From NCBI RefSeq assembly GCF_014651675.1, contig NZ_BMXI01000023.1:1-64000 (forward strand): DNA of 64,000 bases, in the 5' to 3' direction. Both the position numbers and the translations under genes were made by a program. The stretch comes from Roseibacillus persicicus (lineage in GTDB: Bacteria; Verrucomicrobiota; Verrucomicrobiia; Verrucomicrobiales; Akkermansiaceae). Every line of letters starts with the position of its first letter. Within the stretch, counting starts at the first letter, position 1. Shown piece by piece: positions 59,770 to 64,000 of this stretch. Below the pieces are notes generated by a model. That model had not been told where the DNA came from. It saw only the letters and a list, made by a program, of their open reading frames with translations, and ran no database searches.

Positions 59770-60741
59770 CTAGCCGCGCTTTTCCTTTTGCTCTTCGATC
59801 CACAATCGGTCTTCTGCCGACAGATTGCTCTCCTTTGTCTCATAGCGCACCCCGTTGGGCGCTATCAAGATCAGGTTCCCATCCTTATAAGCTGCGAGCC
59901 GGGCCAGAATTTTCAGGTCATTCTTTCCCGTCCATCTGCGATATCCTTTTTTCTGAAGCTTTTCCTCGAATTTCTTTTGCCGAGCCTTGCTGGTCTCCAA
60001 TGCAGTCCGCAGCAGACCCCAGGTGAATTCGGAATTCCCACTCCGGTAACCACGGACGTGCTGCACGACCGAACCATCGGTAGCGACCACGATGAGAGCG
60101 GGAAATCCCCCCACCTTGTAGCGTTTCTTTAGGGAAAGAAGATACTTCTCCTTCGCCAAAGCGATGCTCTGACGAGCCGTGTCGGCCGACTTCCGGTCCT
60201 TGACATTGAAATCGAGCTTCAAGCGGACAAAGTTCTCTCCAGCCCAATCTGCAAAATCCGAACGGGCGATCAGCTCGCTTTCCAAACGAGCCGCAGCGGG
60301 ACTCCCTCCGCTTTGCGGACTCGGTGTGTCAGTGAAAAAAATCAGGAGGGGCTTGGACTCCACCAGAGAAAGGTTTTTGGCAACGGTATGACTTTCCTGC
60401 CAGTCCTTTCGAGCGACACCGAAGAGACCCTGGATGGCGGCTTCCGACCCTTCGAAATCGTCGGGGTTGGTGAAAATAATATCATCTTCGGACGGCAGAC
60501 CCGCTACCCCGCCTTGACTTGCAGCCAAGGAGGCAGGATCGACTCCCGCCGCCACCAAACGCTCTTCGGTCGGCTCCACCTTGGCTGTCGCGCTACCGCC
60601 AGCGCGCAAGTGAGCGGGAACTTCCGGAACCTTTCCAAAATTATCCTCTTCTTCTCCGGGCTTCATCTTGGAAATCAATCCTCCCACTTGCCCGCAGGAA
60701 GAGAGACAAAGAAGCGAAAGTAAAACTGAATACCGAACCAT
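59770..60741 (-). CDS. Thioredoxin-like lipoprotein without redox cysteines
   Basis: 323 residues. Lipoprotein signal MVRYSVLLSLLCLSSCGQ with the lipobox LSSC (Cys16), an acidic linker, and a thioredoxin-like domain from about 125: 'SKPLLIFFTDTPSPQSGG', 'NFVRLKLDF', 'KKRYKVGGFPALIVVATDGS' (the cis-Pro strand), 'HVRGYRSGNSEF'. The position of the usual CxxC is TPSPQSGG, with no cysteine, so it is not a disulfide enzyme of the normal type. Layout resembles the two selenoprotein candidates, which makes it a Cys/Sec-free relative. Probably outer-membrane anchored. Confidence 0.82.
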   Translation of the reverse strand: MVRYSVLLSLLCLSSCGQVGGLISKMKPGEEEDNFGKVPEVPAHLRAGGSATAKVEPTEERLVAAGVDPASLAASQGGVAGLPSEDDIIFTNPDDFEGSEAAIQGLFGVARKDWQESHTVAKNLSLVESKPLLIFFTDTPSPQSGGSPAAARLESELIARSDFADWAGENFVRLKLDFNVKDRKSADTARQSIALAKEKYLLSLKKRYKVGGFPALIVVATDGSVVQHVRGYRSGNSEFTWGLLRTALETSKARQKKFEEKLQKKGYRRWTGKNDLKILARLAAYKDGNLILIAPNGVRYETKESNLSAEDRLWIEEQKEKRG

Positions 60742-60881
60742 GGGGACGAACGCTAACCTGCTTTAATCAGAATGACAATCTCGCCGCCTGACTGACAGAA
60801 GACCGCATTTTCGAAGGCATATCGTCCAGTTTCGCTTGCCTTCCTCTCCCTGAAACGGCAAGTCTGCCGCCCTCGCAAGTC

Positions 60882-62552
60882 ATGTCCGGTCTACTTCGTT
60901 CTCTCATTCTTTTCGTATTCCTTTTTCTGCCCACTTCGCTGTCCGCTGCAGGCGGCGGTCACGAGGTCGAACCCTACTATCCCGAGAACAAGGAACTCCA
61001 TCAAAAGGCTCAATACTCCCAGTTCCCGATCCCAACCTACAAGTTGCCTTCGGAAAAGAACGCCGATGGCTCGCTCAACCTCGGCGCTACTCTGGGAGCT
61101 CGCATCAAAGCCGACCCTTTCAATCTGGTTGCCTCCCTGATCTTCCTTCTGGCGATCTGCCATACATTCATGGCTGGCTGGTTCAATAAAATGGCCCACG
61201 AAGCTGAGGTTGAACACCACAAGAAGATTCACAAACTCGGACTCACTGCTGCCGCCAAGCCCCAGCCGGACGCTCAGGATGACGTCTCCTTCAAGGCGAC
61301 CATCTTGCACTTTTTTGGAGAAGTCGAAGCGATCTTCGGGATCTGGATCATCGCCTTGGCTGCTGCCGCCATCGGATTCTACGACTGGGAAGCCTTCAAA
61401 CTCTACGTGGGACATGACCGCGAGTTCGTCGAACCTGCATTCGTGGTGATCATCATGGCAATTGCAGCATCTCGCCCAGTTCTTCGCTTCGCGGAAATCC
61501 TCATGGCTTACGCCGCCAAACTGGGTCACGGCTCCCCTGCCGCGTGGTGGCTCTCGGTCATGACCGTTGCTCCCATTCTAGGCTCCTTCATTACCGAGCC
61601 TGCCGCGATGACCATCGGAGCCCTTCTTCTCGCCAAGAAATTCTACAAACACAAACCGAACGCCGTTTTCGCCTATGCGACCTTGGGATTGCTATTCGTC
61701 AACGTCTCCGTTGGAGGAACTCTCACCCACTTCGCCGCCCCTCCTGTGCTGATGGTAGCTGGCACTTGGGATTGGGATATGGCCTTCATGTTCTCTCACT
61801 TTGGTTATAAGGCGGTCATCGCCATCTTTATCGCCAACGTTCTGTTCTACTTCAAGTTCCGCGGCGAACTCACCCGCCTGGCCGATAGCGCCGACGGGGT
61901 GGAAGATGGCATCCAGCACCCCATTGCTTGGCATGAGCGCGAGGACCCTATCCCTGCCTGGGTGATTTCGGTCCACGTTTTCTTCCTGGCTTGGACCGTG
62001 GTCAACGTTCACGACCCCATTCTCTTCATCGGTGGATTCTTGTTCTTCCTCGCCTTCGTGGCAGCAACCCGCCATCACCAGAATGCAATTTCCATGAAGG
62101 GGCCTCTTCTGGTCGGATTCTTCCTGGGAGCTCTCATCATTCATGGTGGATGTCAGGCTTGGTGGATTGACCCCATTATCGTGTCCCTCAACGATTCCCC
62201 CAACCTTCTCCGTCTGGGAGCAACCATTCTGACCGCTTTCAACGACAATGCCGCGATCACCTACCTCGCCTCTCAGGTTTCTGGAATCGGATTTGATGCC
62301 AAACATGCGGTCGTCGCAGGAGCGGTTGTTGGAGGCGGTCTGACCGTAATCGCCAACGCCCCCAACCCTGCAGGTCAGTCTATCCTTTCCAAGCACTTCG
62401 TTGGAGGAATCTCTCCGCTCAAATTGGCAGCAGGAGCCCTTGTCCCCACCGTGATTTGCTACCTCTGCATGACCTTCCTCCCCAACCTCGACAGCTTGAC
62501 CAGCAAGTCCAAGCCAACCACTCCAGAGGTTGAGCACGTCGAATCCCACTAG
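60882..62552 (+). CDS. Putative Na+/H+ antiporter (Na_H_antiport_2-like)
   Basis: 556 residues with a signal peptide or first helix (LRSLILFVFLFLPTSLSAAG) and about ten to twelve further membrane helices. The conserved features are 'PILGSFITEPAAMTIGALLL', 'SVGGTLTHFAAPPVLMVAGT', 'GATILTAFNDNAAITYLAS' and 'GGGLTVIANAPNPAG', which match the putative sodium/proton antiporter family close to ArsB/NhaD-type ion transporters. It exports sodium in exchange for protons, in keeping with a marine habitat. ribE follows after nine bases and may be cotranscribed. Confidence 0.85.
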   Translation: MSGLLRSLILFVFLFLPTSLSAAGGGHEVEPYYPENKELHQKAQYSQFPIPTYKLPSEKNADGSLNLGATLGARIKADPFNLVASLIFLLAICHTFMAGWFNKMAHEAEVEHHKKIHKLGLTAAAKPQPDAQDDVSFKATILHFFGEVEAIFGIWIIALAAAAIGFYDWEAFKLYVGHDREFVEPAFVVIIMAIAASRPVLRFAEILMAYAAKLGHGSPAAWWLSVMTVAPILGSFITEPAAMTIGALLLAKKFYKHKPNAVFAYATLGLLFVNVSVGGTLTHFAAPPVLMVAGTWDWDMAFMFSHFGYKAVIAIFIANVLFYFKFRGELTRLADSADGVEDGIQHPIAWHEREDPIPAWVISVHVFFLAWTVVNVHDPILFIGGFLFFLAFVAATRHHQNAISMKGPLLVGFFLGALIIHGGCQAWWIDPIIVSLNDSPNLLRLGATILTAFNDNAAITYLASQVSGIGFDAKHAVVAGAVVGGGLTVIANAPNPAGQSILSKHFVGGISPLKLAAGALVPTVICYLCMTFLPNLDSLTSKSKPTTPEVEHVESH

Positions 62553-62561
62553 GCGAATCTG

Positions 62562-63161
62562 ATGTTTACCGGACTAGTCGAAGCTGTTGGCACTATAACC
62601 CGGCGGGAAGAAAGAGGCGAGCAGGCCCGGCTAACAGTGGCCCTGCCATTCGCTGGTGAACTTTCCCTGGGGGACTCCGTGGCCGTCAACGGATGCTGCC
62701 TGACAGTGACCCAAATTTCGATCTACGAAGCGTCCTTCGACATTCTGGCACAAACCATGGAGGTCACTTCGCTGGGTCAGTTGGAAGAAGGAGCCCAGGT
62801 CAATCTCGAACGGGCCCTCCGGGTAGGAGACCGATTGGGTGGACATTTTGTGCAAGGCCACGTTGATGCGACTGGGGAAATTCGCGATTGGTCCGAACAC
62901 GGCCAAGACCATCGCCTGGAGGTTAGTCTCCCCCCTGATATCCGGCAGCTTTGTATTCCGAAGGGCTCCTTGGCAATCGACGGAATTTCTCTGACCTTGG
63001 CCGACCTCACCGAGGATTCGGCGATTTGTTGGATTACCCCGCATACGGTATCTGCCACTCATCTCGGAACCGCTCAAATTGGGCAGAAGGTGAATTTGGA
63101 AGGCGACCTTCTGGCAAAGTACGTGCGCCAGCAACTTCCATCGACTGAAACGAACAAGTAG
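62562..63161 (+). CDS. ribE: Riboflavin synthase alpha subunit
   Basis: 199 residues. Starts MFTGLVEAVGTI and shows the two tandem lumazine-binding domains (residues about 1-95: 'DSVAVNGCCLTVTQI'; about 96-190: 'GHFVQGHVDATGEI' and 'GSLAIDGISLTLADL'). It dismutates two 6,7-dimethyl-8-ribityllumazine molecules to riboflavin. No other rib gene or FMN riboswitch is in the window. It lies nine bases after the antiporter gene. Confidence 0.97.
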   Translation: MFTGLVEAVGTITRREERGEQARLTVALPFAGELSLGDSVAVNGCCLTVTQISIYEASFDILAQTMEVTSLGQLEEGAQVNLERALRVGDRLGGHFVQGHVDATGEIRDWSEHGQDHRLEVSLPPDIRQLCIPKGSLAIDGISLTLADLTEDSAICWITPHTVSATHLGTAQIGQKVNLEGDLLAKYVRQQLPSTETNK

Positions 63162-63213
63162 TCAGAAAAATCGATTCGCCCTTTTCGGTGAGCCTGCTTT
63201 TATTGCTCTCCAC

Positions 63214-64000
63214 ATGAGCACCGCAAACGTCGAAATCATCGGAGCAGACCGATTGCCCACCACTGGAACCCTCTTGATTCCAGGCAATCTTAGTCTTTCT
63301 CAGCTGCTGGCTTTGGAGTCCAAGCTCGCCGACCGACGCGTCACCTTCCTAATTGAAGAGAATCTGGCAATTGATCCAGAGGTTCAGAAGCACCTCGACC
63401 GCCCCCAGGTCAATGGCGCGGTTTTTTCCCGCAATGACAATCCGATTACTGTCGCCGGAGCTTTGGCAGGAGCTTTGGCCAATAATGGCGTGGTCCTCTT
63501 CGTTCCCGGCGTGGCCAATGCCCGCCCCGGGACCCCCACTGTCGTTCCTTCTGCAATTCTCAAATTCCTCTGCCTGCTTGGACTAAGCGTCACTCCGGTG
63601 GCCATTCACGTCCCTTCCCAGTGCAAACTCAGTGTGGAACCTTCGGCTTCGCTTCCGGACTCCATCATTACCTTCGGGATCCCCTTGGCTGCGGGAGAAG
63701 CCAGCTTGCCAGCCTACCAAGAATCTTTGTTCGAAGCCTCTGAGGCCGCATTTTCCAGCCGCGAATTCCTCAACGGCTCTCTGGCAGTGGCTCTCTTGAA
63801 GGGTCTCAAACTCCATGCCAACACCTCCGTCCTCCACGATGGGACCGACGACTCGGAACTTCCTTTTTCCAAAATTCTCGGAGTCGCCATTGCTTTTTCC
63901 AAGGAAATTGCGAAGGCAACCACCAAGAAACGGGTGGGAATTCTCCTTCCTCCGGGCAAAGGCGGTATGATTGCGAACCTCGCGGTCCTCTTTGCGAACA
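63214..64000 (+). CDS. Acyltransferase/AMP-dependent acyl-ACP synthetase, 5' part only
   Basis: Partial: 262 codons from ATG 63214, open to the window end. The N-terminal half (RLPTTGTLLIPGNLSLSQLL, 'ALESKLADRRVTFLIEEN', 'GVVLFVPGVANARPGTPTVV') looks like a PlsC/LPLAT acyltransferase domain, and the end ('KATTKKRVGILLPPGKGGMI') is the start of an AMP-binding domain. The layout resembles Aas (2-acylglycerophosphoethanolamine acyltransferase and acyl-ACP synthetase). The HX4D catalytic motif of acyltransferases is not visible; a degenerate domain is possible. Confidence 0.7.
   Translation, partial: MSTANVEIIGADRLPTTGTLLIPGNLSLSQLLALESKLADRRVTFLIEENLAIDPEVQKHLDRPQVNGAVFSRNDNPITVAGALAGALANNGVVLFVPGVANARPGTPTVVPSAILKFLCLLGLSVTPVAIHVPSQCKLSVEPSASLPDSIITFGIPLAAGEASLPAYQESLFEASEAAFSSREFLNGSLAVALLKGLKLHANTSVLHDGTDDSELPFSKILGVAIAFSKEIAKATTKKRVGILLPPGKGGMIANLAVLFAN

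Noticed and set aside
1-64000. tRNA or rRNA genes, CRISPR arrays, insertion sequences, prophage
   Set aside because: No cloverleaf, regular spaced repeats, transposase or integrase sequence was seen; intergenic gaps are short. A tRNAscan and CRISPR search would confirm.

Overview
The window reads as a chromosomal segment of a Gram-negative bacterium of the Planctomycetes-Verrucomicrobia-Chlamydiae group, most likely Verrucomicrobia. The evidence is a paired cytochrome-type PSCyt1/DUF1549/DUF1553 protein and DUF1501 protein, two PEP-CTERM proteins ending in a glycine/leucine helix plus an RRRR tail, a Cys-type sulfatase, a DUF1080 (3-keto-disaccharide hydrolase) protein, a Tat-exported Gfo/Idh/MocA oxidoreductase, a FadL porin and an OmpA-type protein. 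The species is not identifiable by eye. The gene order looks like an ordinary dense chromosome: no phage, insertion sequence, CRISPR array, rRNA or tRNA was seen.

Layout. 0-8.3 kb: a short FG-GAP protein, a secretin-like anchored protein, a 24-bp tandem repeat, the PSCyt1/DUF1501 pair and an exported papain-like peptidase. 8.3-19.2 kb: a DEAD-box RNA helicase, two PEP-CTERM proteins, a sulfatase, an ADP-ribosylglycohydrolase, the cinA-HIT pair, a DCC thiol protein, a Gfo/Idh/MocA protein and a SUMF1-domain protein. 19.3-28 kb: sodA, rmuC, a subtilase translationally coupled to a papain-like protein, dtd, and valS. 28-38 kb: two tandem paralogous membrane proteins, an IscA/J-domain/Hsp70 operon, rpsU, an MsbA-type ABC exporter and an OmpA protein. 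38-45.8 kb: SMP-30 lactonase, FAD oxidoreductase, selenoprotein candidate 1, Hsp33, menaquinone methyltransferase and FadL. 45.8-49.5 kb: desaturase-hprK-ygfZ operon and a LysM protein. 49.6-64 kb: DUF1080 protein, a lipoprotein with a non-standard start, LON-domain protein, pyrR-pyrB, selenoprotein candidate 2, alpha/beta hydrolase, two exported proteins, an antiporter, ribE and the start of an acyl-ACP synthetase/acyltransferase.

The most interesting signal is a pair of exported thioredoxin-fold genes (40265-41308 and 56174-57310), each interrupted by a single in-frame TGA with the reading frame and protein similarity continuing beyond it. The two TGAs fall at the same place when the proteins are aligned. 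About 25 nt downstream of each is a small hairpin with the same stem (AGAAC/GTTCT) and a G near the start of the loop, as expected of a bacterial SECIS element. I infer that both are selenoproteins (C-x7-U and CU motifs). A third exported protein of similar layout (59770-60741) has neither Cys nor Sec there. The selenocysteine machinery (selA, selB, selC, selD) is not in the window, so its presence elsewhere in the genome is the decisive check.

Other points: a true lipoprotein gene at about 52439-53194 has no ATG, GTG or TTG in a usable position; a SUMF1-domain protein lacks the catalytic cysteines although a Cys-type sulfatase lies nearby; and Fe-S chaperones are clustered without iscS/iscU. 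Several tight couplings (GTGA and ATGA overlaps) define operons.
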